Shown: one piece after another, positions 15,191 through 22,976 of the stretch
Numbering within the stretch: the first letter of the stretch is position 1
Layout of the letters: each line of letters starts with the position of its first letter
Origin: Acidobacteriaceae bacterium
GTDB lineage: Bacteria; Acidobacteriota; Terriglobia; Terriglobales; Acidobacteriaceae
Assembly (NCBI GenBank): GCA_003131315.1
Contig: PKUV01000062.1
Location: 1 to 47,507, forward strand
Reading direction: 5' to 3'
Length of the DNA stretch: 47,507 nucleotides
Position numbers and translations under genes: made by a program
Notes under the pieces: generated by a model
The model's input: the letters and a program-made list of their open reading frames with translations, nothing else
Told to the model about the DNA's origin: nothing
Databases searched by the model: none

Positions 15191-17716
15191 ATGCGCCACT
15201 TTTTGTCACACCACGTTGGGAACATCCGTTCCGGTGCGTCTTCCCGGTCCATGAATCATTCGATGTTCAGTGCGATGCCCGCCCGCAATCTTTACCTGAC
15301 TCTACTCGTCGTCTGCATTGGTTTTCTGTCGTCTTCCTTCGCGCAGCAGCCCTTGGCAACCAGCCGCGGTGATAACGCCCGCGACGGCGCCAACACTAAT
15401 GAAACTCTGCTCACTCCCTCCAACGTCAATAAGAACACCTTCGGCCGCCTCTTCAGCTTTCCCGTCGACTATGTCGTGATGGCCCAGCCCCTCTACGTGC
15501 CCAACGTGAACATCCACGGGCAGGGCACGCACAACGTCATCTACATCGTCACCGAGATGGATTCGGTCTACGCGATTGACGCCGATACCGGCACCCAGCT
15601 CTGGTACGCCAGCATGCTTAACGGTGGCACGACTGCCAGTGGCAAATATCTCCCTTGCGGCACCGGTCCCGGTTTCACCCAGGAAGGCATTACCGGAACT
15701 CCAGTTATCGATACCACCACCAACACCATGTATCTGGTGGCCAAGACGCTTCTCAACACGACCGTCCGTCACCATCTCCACGCCCTCGATATCACCACCG
15801 GCGATGAGCAATCGGGCAGCCCCGTCCTGATCGCCGCCACCAGCACCAGCAATAAGGGGCACAAAACCGTCTTCAACAGTCTCCACCAGAAAAACCGCCC
15901 CGGCCTCTTGTTGCTCAACGGTGTCCTTTACCTGGGCTTCGGCTCGAACTTCTGCAACGATGGCAACAGCGGCTGGGTCCTTTCCTACGACGCTGCCAGT
16001 CTGTCGCAACGCGCTGTCTTCAACACCTCGCCCGACTACGGATTGACTTCCATCTGGCAGTCCGGCACCGGTCTCGCCGCCGACGAAGACGGCAACATCT
16101 TCGTGGAGACCGCCGAAGCCGGCGGCAATGGGTTCGATGTCCCAAACGGTGGCCAGACCTACTGCAATAGCGTCATCAAGCTTGCCCCCGATCTTACGGT
16201 CGCCGATTATTTCACCCCGTGGAGCGTGGCTTACCTCAACTCCCACGATCTTGACTTGAGTTCCACCGGGGCCATTGTCCTCCCCGATCAAGACGGCCCC
16301 CATCCCTATGAACTCGTCGCCGCCGGCAAGCAGGGCTACGTCTATGTTCTCGATCGCCACAACATGGGAATGTTCTCCGCGAACGATAGTCAGATCGTCC
16401 AGGAATTTGCTCTCGTCCCGGGCGACACCAACGATGTCCTGTTCGGTTCTCCCGCCTACTGGAACAACACCGTGTACTTCGCCCCCAATGGCTCTCCGCT
16501 CATGGCTTTTCCGTTGTCCGGCGGATTGCTCGGCACTCCCCTCAAAACTTCCGCGAAATATCCCGGCAGTCACTCCCCATCCATTTCCGCCAGTGGCAAC
16601 ACCAACGGAATCATGTGGGTCATCAGCAGTGGACTCGACGCCTTTGACGCCGTTTCTCTCAAACTGCTCTATACCACGAATCAGGCCCTCAACGGACGCG
16701 ACAAGTTGCCACCCGTCGGCCATTTTGTCACGCAGACCGTCGCCAACGGCAAGGTCTATGTCGCCACCCGAAATAGTCTCGAAGCCTACGGACTGTTGCA
16801 CGTCGTTACCGTCACCGGAGGCAACGCCCAGACTGCTACCGTTGCCACTGCGCTGTCCGCTCCCATTCGAGTCAATGTCGCCAACCCATATAGCGGACAA
16901 CCCGACGTCGGCGCCACCGTCACCTTCAGCGATGGCGGCAAAGGCGGCTCATTCAGTCCCCCGTCCGCCACCACCGATCCCAACGGCAACGCCTCCACGT
17001 TCTATACGGTTCCAACAAAATCTGGCACCTTCACCCTGACGATTACCCTGGTGATCAACGGGGTCGGCTCAGGTACTGCCACCGCCACTGCCACCGCTAC
17101 GCCCGCCGCTGCTGTAAGAGTGATCTCCTACCGCGGAACGAAGCAGACCGGCGCTGCCGGTTCCATCCTCCCCAATCCCATCGTTGCCCAGGTCCAGGAC
17201 GGCTATAAGAACGGCGTCCCCGGTGTCACCATCACCTTCACCGCTAACAATGGTGCTATTCCCAATCCGTCTTCCGTGGCCACCGACGCCAACGGCTTGG
17301 CCAGGACTATTCTTCAGTTGCCCACCACCGTCGCGACCGTTACTGTGAAGGCCAGTCCTCCTCCTGGTCTCAATCTCAACAATATGCCCTTCACCGAGTA
17401 CTCCGTTGCCGGATCCGCCGCCAACATCGCCATCACCAGCGGCAATAAGCAGTTCGATCCTGCCGGAACGCAATTGCCCCAGGCCCTCACCGTGCTCGTG
17501 ACCGACCAGTACGGCAATCCCGTTTCCGGCGCTCCCGTTACCTTTGACGACGGCGGTGCCGAAGGCACTTTCTCCAACGCCAATCCCGGCGTCACCGGCA
17601 CCAATGGAACGGTAACCCAGTTCTATACGCTCCCTTCGTCCCCCGGAATCGTCACCATCACCGCCACCGCCACCGGAGTACCCAACCCCGCCGTCTTCAC
17701 CGAAACCGCGCAGTAG
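15191..17716 (+). CDS. Secreted PQQ-like beta-propeller protein with bacterial Ig-like (Big_1) domains
   Basis: 841 aa from ATG 15191, which has GGAGG 11 nt upstream; TTG 15173 and ATG 15251 are alternatives. A signal peptide (NLYLTLLVVCIGFLSSSFA) ends before QQP. Residues about 40-540 form a propeller with PQQ-like repeats (VYAIDADTGTQLWYAS, YVYVLDRHN, KVYVATRNSLEAYGL), but there are no obvious dehydrogenase active-site residues. Three Ig-like repeats follow (GATVTFSDGGKGGSFSPPSA; GVTITFTANNGAIPNPSSVA; GAPVTFDDGGAEGTFSNANP), each with TDxNG and a TLP/VP motif as in invasin-type Big_1 domains. Likely an exported surface or periplasmic binding/scaffold protein. No lipobox or sorting signal was seen. 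The function cannot be named. Confidence 0.85.
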   Translation: MRHFLSHHVGNIRSGASSRSMNHSMFSAMPARNLYLTLLVVCIGFLSSSFAQQPLATSRGDNARDGANTNETLLTPSNVNKNTFGRLFSFPVDYVVMAQPLYVPNVNIHGQGTHNVIYIVTEMDSVYAIDADTGTQLWYASMLNGGTTASGKYLPCGTGPGFTQEGITGTPVIDTTTNTMYLVAKTLLNTTVRHHLHALDITTGDEQSGSPVLIAATSTSNKGHKTVFNSLHQKNRPGLLLLNGVLYLGFGSNFCNDGNSGWVLSYDAASLSQRAVFNTSPDYGLTSIWQSGTGLAADEDGNIFVETAEAGGNGFDVPNGGQTYCNSVIKLAPDLTVADYFTPWSVAYLNSHDLDLSSTGAIVLPDQDGPHPYELVAAGKQGYVYVLDRHNMGMFSANDSQIVQEFALVPGDTNDVLFGSPAYWNNTVYFAPNGSPLMAFPLSGGLLGTPLKTSAKYPGSHSPSISASGNTNGIMWVISSGLDAFDAVSLKLLYTTNQALNGRDKLPPVGHFVTQTVANGKVYVATRNSLEAYGLLHVVTVTGGNAQTATVATALSAPIRVNVANPYSGQPDVGATVTFSDGGKGGSFSPPSATTDPNGNASTFYTVPTKSGTFTLTITLVINGVGSGTATATATATPAAAVRVISYRGTKQTGAAGSILPNPIVAQVQDGYKNGVPGVTITFTANNGAIPNPSSVATDANGLARTILQLPTTVATVTVKASPPPGLNLNNMPFTEYSVAGSAANIAITSGNKQFDPAGTQLPQALTVLVTDQYGNPVSGAPVTFDDGGAEGTFSNANPGVTGTNGTVTQFYTLPSSPGIVTITATATGVPNPAVFTETAQ

Positions 17717-17987
17717 CCAAGCTCGTGTGGCGCGGGCGCCCCCGCCCGCGTGCCGTGCGCGCCGAATCCAATGTCAGCCCACGAGCCCGATCTCACTCCC
17801 GGATAGCCCTTTTGCGTTCGGCCGCCAAAAAAGCGCGGATCGCTCCCGCACCGCAATTACAAAATTACCAATTGCCAATGACCAGACTGCCAATCCCTCC
17901 CCACCAATTGACTTCCCCCCGATTTCGCGGGAAACTCGCCTCTGAGCCTGCGTTCCACCGCATCACCGCAGGCTGCCGGAACAAAAT
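17717..17987. other. Intergenic region with palindrome and AT-rich repeat
   Basis: 271 bp between two plus-strand genes. It contains a palindrome (17731-17750) and a stretch near 17860-17885 with CAATTACAAAATTACCAATT, resembling AT-rich repeats at 30589-30630 and 43772-43808. Confidence 0.5.
17731..17750. repeat. GC-rich palindrome CGCGGGCG-cccc-CGCCCGCG
   Basis: Perfect 8-bp arms with a CCCC loop, 14 bp after the propeller gene's stop. The design matches the palindrome at 18802-18823 (also a CCCC loop) and more loosely the double-hairpin family at 30384, 31465, 39450 and 46361. Confidence 0.7.
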
Positions 17988-19388
17988 ATGTTCCCGCAAC
18001 CTATGTCGAGGTCCGCGTTCCGCCCTGACGATTCGCATCTTGACCTGACCCGCCTTCTCGATCAGCACCTCCTCGCCGGTTTTCCACCCGACCTCGCTCT
18101 CGATTTAGTCCTCAACGAACTCGTAGTCCGCGCCGCCGAAGCCACCCGCGCCAGCGCCGCCGCCTTGGCCCTCGCCCGCGGCGATGATATGGTCTGCCGC
18201 GCCGCCACCGGACACCTCGCCCCAGATCTCGGCGTCCCCCTCAACCCCCGCGACGGTCTCTCCGGCGCCTGTCTTCAAACCCGTCAACCCCAGCTTTCCG
18301 TCGATACCGAGTTCGATCCCCGCGTCGACCCCGCCATCTCCCGCCGACTCGGCATCCGCTCCATCCTCATCGTTCCCGTCTTCGACAGTAACGACAAGAA
18401 CGCTCAGTTCACCGGAGTCCTCGAAGTCTTCTCGACCTCTCCCGCCGCCTTCTCCGACTCCGACCAGAAACTGCTCGAAGGTTTCGCCGAGGAGTGCGCC
18501 CGCGTTCGCCACGCCGCCATCGAACTCAGTCAGCGCAAGCCCGCCGCCGCGCTCGTTCCGCCCGAGTTCATCCCGTCCGATTTCATCGCAGCTACTCCTC
18601 TGCCCGCTCGCCGCCCTCGCTACGAAGCCTGGACCCTAGTCCTCGGAACTCTAGCCATTCTTGCCACCATCGCCGTCAGCTTCCTAATCGGTTCCCGCAT
18701 CGGATGGTTGCGCCCATCTCGAACTGCATCCAGCAGCCAGATCGCGCAGCCCATCCCCGCTGAGACAAGCGTGCCCCGAGTGCCAGCAAAGTCTTGCGTA
18801 GGGACAGCCGCCCCCGGCTGTCCAGCCGAGCAAAGCGAGGCGGCCGCAGCCCACCGCGCAAATCCATCATCGTCAGAAAAAGCGTCCAAGCCGACGTCTC
18901 CGACTCCCACCTCAGCCGCCGACGAACTAGTCGTCTACGAAAAAGGCAAAGTCATCTTCCGCATGAAGCCCGCTCCCACCAAGCCCGACCAAGAGAAGCG
19001 CAACCAAGCCAAGCCCGGTCCCATCCAGCCCGATGCAACCAAGCAAGACAGCGATTCCATCGTGGAAGCATCGTCCACAACGAAGATCGTCCCACTCCAA
19101 AGCGTCTGGCTGTCTCCCGAGAAAGCCGAAACTCGCCTCCGCAGCCGCACCGAGCCCCAGTATCCCGCCGAAGCCCGCGCCGCCCACCGCGCCGGCACCG
19201 TCGTCCTCGAAGTCCAAGTCGCCGAAGACGGCTCCGTCTCCTCCATCCGCACCCTCAGCGGAGATCCCCTCCTGGCCGCCGCCGCCACCGAAGCCGTCCG
19301 CAACTGGCGCTACCAACCCTATCGCCAACACGACCACCCCGCCCAGTTCCAGACGGATGTAACCCTGACCTTCGCCCTCCCCGACTGA
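17988..19388 (+). CDS. GAF domain - transmembrane - TonB C-terminal domain protein
   Basis: 466 aa. Residues about 20-185 form a GAF sensor domain (DGLSGACLQTRQPQLSVDTE, SILIVPVFD, GVLEVFSTSPAAFSDSDQ). One membrane helix lies at about 214-235 (WTLVLGTLAILATIAVSFLI). A Ser/Pro/Lys-rich linker (about 240-375) then leads to a TonB C-terminal domain (EPQYPAEARAAHRAGTVVLE, VAEDGSVSSIRTLSGDPLLA, NWRYQPY). Predicted topology: GAF in the cytoplasm, TonB domain in the periplasm, unlike canonical TonB, whose short N-terminus meets ExbBD. A palindromic element (18802-18838) encodes part of the linker. Possible role: transmitting a cytoplasmic ligand signal to a TonB-box partner in the periplasm. This is inferred from architecture only. 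Confidence 0.85.
   Translation: MFPQPMSRSAFRPDDSHLDLTRLLDQHLLAGFPPDLALDLVLNELVVRAAEATRASAAALALARGDDMVCRAATGHLAPDLGVPLNPRDGLSGACLQTRQPQLSVDTEFDPRVDPAISRRLGIRSILIVPVFDSNDKNAQFTGVLEVFSTSPAAFSDSDQKLLEGFAEECARVRHAAIELSQRKPAAALVPPEFIPSDFIAATPLPARRPRYEAWTLVLGTLAILATIAVSFLIGSRIGWLRPSRTASSSQIAQPIPAETSVPRVPAKSCVGTAAPGCPAEQSEAAAAHRANPSSSEKASKPTSPTPTSAADELVVYEKGKVIFRMKPAPTKPDQEKRNQAKPGPIQPDATKQDSDSIVEASSTTKIVPLQSVWLSPEKAETRLRSRTEPQYPAEARAAHRAGTVVLEVQVAEDGSVSSIRTLSGDPLLAAAATEAVRNWRYQPYRQHDHPAQFQTDVTLTFALPD
18802..18838. repeat. Palindromic element inside the GAF-TonB gene
   Basis: GGACAGCCG (18802-18810), a CCCC loop and CGGCTGTCC (18815-18823) form a perfect 9-bp stem. Then GCCGAGC-aaa-GCGAGGC gives a second, imperfect stem. 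The order matches the double-hairpin family. It is read in frame as GTAAPGCPAEQSEAA in the protein linker. Confidence 0.65.
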
Positions 19389-19493
19389 GCGATCGGCGGG
19401 TGAATCACAAAGATAGGCGGCGGCCAAATGCTTGCGCCGTTCGCTCTCAGGGCGAAGTACCCGGCCTGCGGAATTTCCAATTCCCATGCCCAC

Positions 19494-20330
19494 TTATGGA
19501 GCCCAGAGCGGCGCGTTTGGGTGACACCTTTGGCAGTTGTTGAGCGGGAAAGCGACCTTTCCATGGCAGGCACCGCAGTATCGGCCTTCGATATTAGAAA
19601 ACATCGAGAAGCGGATCGTGCCTTTCTTGGCAGTTGGGAATATTTCGGGATGGCAGAGTTCACAGCCGTTCCAGATGGAATGCTTCTCGTGAGAGAAGGC
19701 AATAGGGTTGACCCACGAGAAACCTGCTTTGACGGAAAAATCTTCCCTGCTCCGCATCGGTGCCTTTTTGACGGATAGACCTTCAACAAAATCGACGGGT
19801 TTGATGACTCCAGATCTCTCCGCCGCCTCCCAATTCACACCGTAAATGCCTTTCGGGAATTTCGCGGTAAACTCCTTGTACTCATATTTCCTTGCGCCCT
19901 TCTTGCCCAGTGAATGGCACCGGTCGCACTGCTTGTCATTCGCGGCATCGGAGCACGCAGCGAAGATGGTTTTTCCATCGAACAACTTCTTCCCATCATG
20001 GCAGGCGCCGCAATGGAAACCTTCGCGGTTCGTGCTCGCTCTGATGCCGGTGGCCTTCGCCTGCATCGCAAAGCCGACATCTACATGGCAGAGCCGGCAG
20101 GTGAACTTGGACCGGTGAAGCCAATGATCGAATACGACGGCACCGGGCCCAGCCGTCGAGTAATTGTCAAGAATCACCTTGCCATACTCTGACGGTTCCG
20201 GTGGAGGTTTAGGCAAATAGATTTGGGCTGACGCGATATTCCCCAGGAGCAAAACTCCGCAGGCCAGCACGAGCAGGAGAAGCCCGCGCTCATTTTTTCT
20301 CGTTCCTTTTTGCATCGAGCACATAGGCAT
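19494..20330 (-). CDS. Exported hexaheme c-type cytochrome (c7-type triheme domains)
   Basis: 278 aa from ATG 20330 (GAGG 5 nt upstream; ATG 20315 is also possible). A signal peptide (GLLLLVLACGVLLLGNIASA) is followed by six CXXCH haem sites: CRLCH, CGACH, CDRCH, CELCH, CGACH, CQRCH. Extra His residues in FDHWLHRSKF and FSHEKHSIW can act as distal ligands. The C-terminal half (FSHEKHSIWNGCELCHPEIF ... CGACHGKVAFPLNNCQRCH) fits the c7-type triheme domain also found in metal-reducing bacteria, and the N-terminal half is a divergent second copy. It would move electrons in the periplasm or at the surface. It overlaps the preceding gene by 41 bp and is a paralogue of the cytochrome at 20644-21444. 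Confidence 0.9.
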   Translation of the reverse strand: MPMCSMQKGTRKNERGLLLLVLACGVLLLGNIASAQIYLPKPPPEPSEYGKVILDNYSTAGPGAVVFDHWLHRSKFTCRLCHVDVGFAMQAKATGIRASTNREGFHCGACHDGKKLFDGKTIFAACSDAANDKQCDRCHSLGKKGARKYEYKEFTAKFPKGIYGVNWEAAERSGVIKPVDFVEGLSVKKAPMRSREDFSVKAGFSWVNPIAFSHEKHSIWNGCELCHPEIFPTAKKGTIRFSMFSNIEGRYCGACHGKVAFPLNNCQRCHPNAPLWAP

Positions 20331-20625
20331 AAAGGCCTCGGCACATTCGTAGTCGTCCCATGTAGACCTTTTTCCGCGTTTCGTCGAGCTTTTCAATCTG
20401 CGGCAGCAGATCGTCGCACCTCCGAATAAGAACCGTGAGTTCCTCCTGCGAGAAGGTCATGGCGTCCTGGGTCTTTGAGCAAACGTCATCGAACTCCTTC
20501 CGCCAAGCCTCCTGCGCCGGATCCGCTTGCGAAGCAGACCAGTGGGGCCCGCCGATAGCACGCACGCCGCACAGGCCGACGAGCCCCATGAATAGCAGTA
20601 CCGCCATGATTTTCGCCTTGAACAT
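20290..20625 (-). CDS. Small exported protein between two multihaem cytochromes
   Basis: 111 aa. A hydrophobic signal (MFKAKIMAVLLFMGLVGLCG) probably ends near VRA. The rest is helical and charged (AWRKEFDDVCSKTQDAMTFS, EELTVLIRRCDDLLPQIEKL). It has several Cys but no CXXCH, so it would not bind haem covalently. GAGG lies 5 nt before the ATG. It sits 18 bp after the first cytochrome and overlaps the second, so it belongs to the operon and may be a partner or assembly factor. I do not recognise the family. Confidence 0.75.
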   Translation of the reverse strand: MFKAKIMAVLLFMGLVGLCGVRAIGGPHWSASQADPAQEAWRKEFDDVCSKTQDAMTFSQEELTVLIRRCDDLLPQIEKLDETRKKVYMGRLRMCRGLYAYVLDAKRNEKK

Positions 20626-20643
20626 GGACGCCTCGACTCCGGG

Positions 20644-21444
20644 TTATACCGGTTTGGAATGGCATCGCTGGCAATCCGCCAAAGGAAATGCCACCGTGGT
20701 ATGGCACACGCCGCAGGACTTTCCTTCGGATATGTCCACCATCGAGTACCGCACGGTGCCCCTTTTCACGCCCATGAATATCTCCGGGTGACAGAGCTCG
20801 CATCCATTCCAGACAGTATGTTTCTTATGGGAGAAGATGATGTCAGGCATTCCCTCAACCTTCGGGTTGAGCGCGAAATCCTTCTGCACGGTGAGAGACT
20901 TCCTTTGTATGGAGACGCCATCGAGAAAACTAGCCGGCTTGATGAGTCCCAACTCCTCCGATTTTTCCCAATCCAGCCCGTTCCCGAAGCGCTCTTTTGG
21001 AAGCGGTTGACTGAATTGGAAGAAGTCGTAATCGGACGCGACCTTCTTTCCGAAGGAGTGGCATCGCTCGCATCTCTTCGCGTCTTCCGCGGTCACCTTC
21101 TTCGAGCAGGATTGGAAGACCGTTTTTCCTTCAGCGACCATCTTCCCGTTATGACAGGCGCCGCAGTAATAGCCTCGCGCGTTGTCCGCGGCCCTGATGC
21201 CCGTGGCTCCGGCCTTCATCGCAAAACCGACGTCCACGTGACAGACTCTGCAGGTGAACTTTGAACGGTGGATCCAATGTTCGAAGACGACGGGCGCAAG
21301 GTCCGCTTTATCGGAGTAGTTGTCGATGATGACCCGGCCGTACTCGTAGGGAAGCGGTCTTTTCTTCTTGGTACCCGTTTGGGATAGGGCTTGACCGCAG
21401 AAAACCAGAATCACCGCCAGTGCAATGAATATTTTTTTGTTCAT
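20644..21444 (-). CDS. Exported hexaheme c-type cytochrome (c7-type triheme domains)
   Basis: 266 aa from ATG 21444, chosen for the excellent AAGGAGG 6 nt upstream; the frame stays open to 21555. A signal peptide (MNKKIFIALAVILVFCGQAL) is followed by six CXXCH motifs: CRVCH, CGACH, CERCH, CELCH, CGVCH, CQRCH. The two halves resemble triheme c7 domains (FEHWIHRSKFTCRVCHVDVG; FSHKKHTVWNGCELCHPEIF). Residue by residue it is close to the cytochrome at 19494-20330, so the pair arose by duplication. First gene of a three-gene operon. Likely a periplasmic or surface electron carrier; the donor and acceptor are not encoded here. Confidence 0.92.
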   Translation of the reverse strand: MNKKIFIALAVILVFCGQALSQTGTKKKRPLPYEYGRVIIDNYSDKADLAPVVFEHWIHRSKFTCRVCHVDVGFAMKAGATGIRAADNARGYYCGACHNGKMVAEGKTVFQSCSKKVTAEDAKRCERCHSFGKKVASDYDFFQFSQPLPKERFGNGLDWEKSEELGLIKPASFLDGVSIQRKSLTVQKDFALNPKVEGMPDIIFSHKKHTVWNGCELCHPEIFMGVKRGTVRYSMVDISEGKSCGVCHTTVAFPLADCQRCHSKPV

Positions 21445-21602
21445 CGAGAACCTCCTTCCCGATTGAACTGCGCTTATCGCATTCTGCCCATGCCGACGCG
21501 CTCCGCTGCTCCTCCTCGAGTGCGCCGCTGCCAGGAATGGCTCCTGGCGATGCACGACACTAATTCCACTTTGTATTTACCACTCAACCCTAATGTAGCG
21601 CA

Positions 21603-21848
21603 GTGACTCGAATCACCGTTCGCCGTGATAACCGGGCCGAGCCGAGCAGCCGGGGGAACCTGCTGGCGACGGCGACGCGGTGGCAGTTGCAGACGGCCAA
21701 GGCATGGTTCAGCGAGCTGTTTCGGAGGGCGCGCACCGAGGGGGCCACCGTGGATTACGCGGGCGGCCCGACTTTCGCATCTATCTTAATCTATCGAGGG
21801 GCACCCGGCTCTTTCGCGTGGCGGGCACGTGACCGAGCGTTCGTCTAA
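21603..21848 (+). pseudogene. Fragment resembling a Phd/YefM-type antitoxin
   Basis: The frame contains RWQLQTAKAWFSELFRRART (about 21675-21740), which matches the N-terminal strand-helix of Phd/YefM antitoxins (WQLQxAKxxFSELxxRA). After that the sequence runs into a GC-rich repeat (21759-21808) in place of the antitoxin C-terminal part. No toxin gene follows. It looks like a truncated remnant; the 81-aa open frame is probably not a working gene. Confidence 0.45.
21759..21808 (+). repeat. 50-bp dispersed repeat, copy 1
   Basis: GCGGGCGGCCCGACTTTCGC... through ...CGAGGGGCACCCGG. A near-identical copy is at 22601-22649, and a more distant one starts at 40889. It truncates the antitoxin-like frame. 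Confidence 0.75.
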
Positions 21849-21990
21849 GTTTTCATGGTGTTGGACTCTGGATCGGCGTAGACAAAATGTTGGCTCCATT
21901 CAGAGAAACAGTAAAAATCTGAACTTCACTGCCTTATAGCCTCCGCCGATCCTCTGACACTGTTCGTCTTCGATAGCCCAATCCCCCGGC

Positions 21991-22019
21991 GATGTGAAAG
22001 GGGCACGTTGTTTCACATC
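21991..22019. repeat. Perfect 9-bp inverted repeat
   Basis: GATGTGAAA (21991-21999) and TTTCACATC (22011-22019) flank an 11-nt GC-rich spacer in otherwise AT-rich intergenic DNA (21849-22147, no gene seen). It could be a hairpin or a regulator site for the small genes that follow; no T-tract makes a terminator unlikely. Confidence 0.5.
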
Positions 22020-22147
22020 TGAGATGCTACATTTCGCAGATTAGTACAGACTGTTCAAAACCGCACGGTATGAAAACAATTCTGAAATTGCCAGCCCCTG
22101 TTCCAAATTGACCTGTAATCCCTTTGGACTCGTGACATCGTGCAAGT

Positions 22148-22327
22148 ATGCGTAAACACAAAAACGAGCCCAGGCAGGAATCCAATCAAGCGACACTCGC
22201 TCGCGTCAAAAAGGAAATGGATGAACCGCGCATGGCCGCATCCACGCGGGAAGAAAACAGTCAACCAGACCACGCGGCAGGAGTTGGAAGAGCTGCCGTA
22301 ATCCAGCGTGGTAAAGATCAAAGATAA
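22148..22327 (+). CDS. Small charged protein of unknown function (59 aa)
   Basis: ATG 22148 to TAA 22327. The product starts MRKHKNEPRQESNQATLARV and is very hydrophilic (Lys, Arg, Glu, Gln rich). No domain is recognised and no ribosome site is clear, which lowers confidence. It lies 51 bp upstream of the next small gene in the same direction, separated by a hairpin at 22333-22353. Confidence 0.35.
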   Translation: MRKHKNEPRQESNQATLARVKKEMDEPRMAASTREENSQPDHAAGVGRAAVIQRGKDQR

Positions 22328-22332
22328 AGAGT

Positions 22333-22353
22333 CCCGCGCCGTGTGTGCGCGGG
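22333..22353 (+). repeat. Hairpin in the leader of the 73-aa gene
   Basis: CCCGCGC (22333-22339) pairs with GCGCGGG (22347-22353) just before the ribosome site of the gene at 22379. With no T-tract it is more likely an mRNA leader structure than a terminator. Confidence 0.4.
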
Positions 22354-22378
22354 GGGATGCTCCCGAGGGAGGAAAATA

Positions 22379-22600
22379 ATGGCAAAGCTAACCAAGCCAG
22401 CTCGTGATCGGATATCCGCAACCAAGTTCGCTTTCCCCAAGCAACGCAAGGAGCCGCTGGAAAATGCCTCTCACGTACGCAATGCGGTTGCGCGCTTCAA
22501 TCAGGTGAAGAGCGTTACGGAAGCGGAGCGTCGTGCGGCGTGGAAGCGGATACAGTCCGCCGCAAAGCGATACGGAGTGGACCTTCAAGAGTCCGGCTAG
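22379..22600 (+). CDS. Small conserved protein, DUF6582-like
   Basis: 73 aa. ATG 22379 has a strong site GGAGG 6 nt upstream. The sequence FAFPKQRKEPLENASHVRNA followed by VARFNQV and AWKRIQSAAKRYGVDL matches a small family (DUF6582-like, from memory) with an FAxPxxRKxPxxxxxHVRNAxARF core, often seen as a domain in phage-related or stress-related proteins. Cytoplasmic, no membrane segment. Function unknown. A dispersed repeat starts at the base after its stop codon. Confidence 0.75.
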   Translation: MAKLTKPARDRISATKFAFPKQRKEPLENASHVRNAVARFNQVKSVTEAERRAAWKRIQSAAKRYGVDLQESG

Positions 22601-22649
22601 GCGGGCGGCCCGGCTTTCGCATCGATCTTATCTCTCGAGGGGCACCCGG
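22601..22649 (+). repeat. 50-bp dispersed repeat, copy 2
   Basis: GCGGGCGGCCCGGCTTTCGC... through ...CGAGGGGCACCCGG, differing from copy 1 (21759-21808) at only a few positions plus a one-base gap. It begins directly after the TAG of the 73-aa gene. Confidence 0.75.
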
Positions 22650-22754
22650 AAGCCCTTTGGTCATCCCGTTAGAGTAACTACAGGAATTCGAGCTTGACTG
22701 TGACCGGGATCTCAATCAGATTGTGACAATCGCACTCATTCGCAAAAAACGAGA

Positions 22755-22976
22755 ATGAGCGGGTCACCCGGCAAGGAAACTGACCAAGATTCGAGTAGTG
22801 TGCTCTCGTTCTTAGCCGGAGAACGGATTCGTGCCGCCTACCACCTTTGCCAAGTTCTCAGCGATGACTTGAAACGAACTGACATCAAATTTCAAGCAGG
22901 CAGCCTTGTTCAACTTTACAAGGTCACGAAGGTCCTGACAGAGCAACTAAACGGCATCATCAACAGACTAGGATGA
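22755..22976 (+). CDS. Small hypothetical protein (73 aa)
   Basis: ATG 22755 to TGA 22976. After a polar start (MSGSPGKETDQDSSS), the product looks helical and amphipathic (FLAGERIRAAYHLCQVLSDD, LVQLYKVTKVLTEQLNGIIN). The ribosome site is weak. It overlaps the end of the convergent PilZ gene by 9 bp. No family recognised. Confidence 0.45.
   Translation: MSGSPGKETDQDSSSVLSFLAGERIRAAYHLCQVLSDDLKRTDIKFQAGSLVQLYKVTKVLTEQLNGIINRLG

Noticed and set aside
15302-16900. 532-aa minus-strand open frame over the propeller gene
   Set aside because: Gly/Val/Asp-rich antisense shadow; the plus strand has a signal peptide and domain repeats.
22055-22321. 88-aa minus-strand frame
   Set aside because: Cys/Phe-rich with no ribosome site, and it overlaps a better small plus-strand frame.
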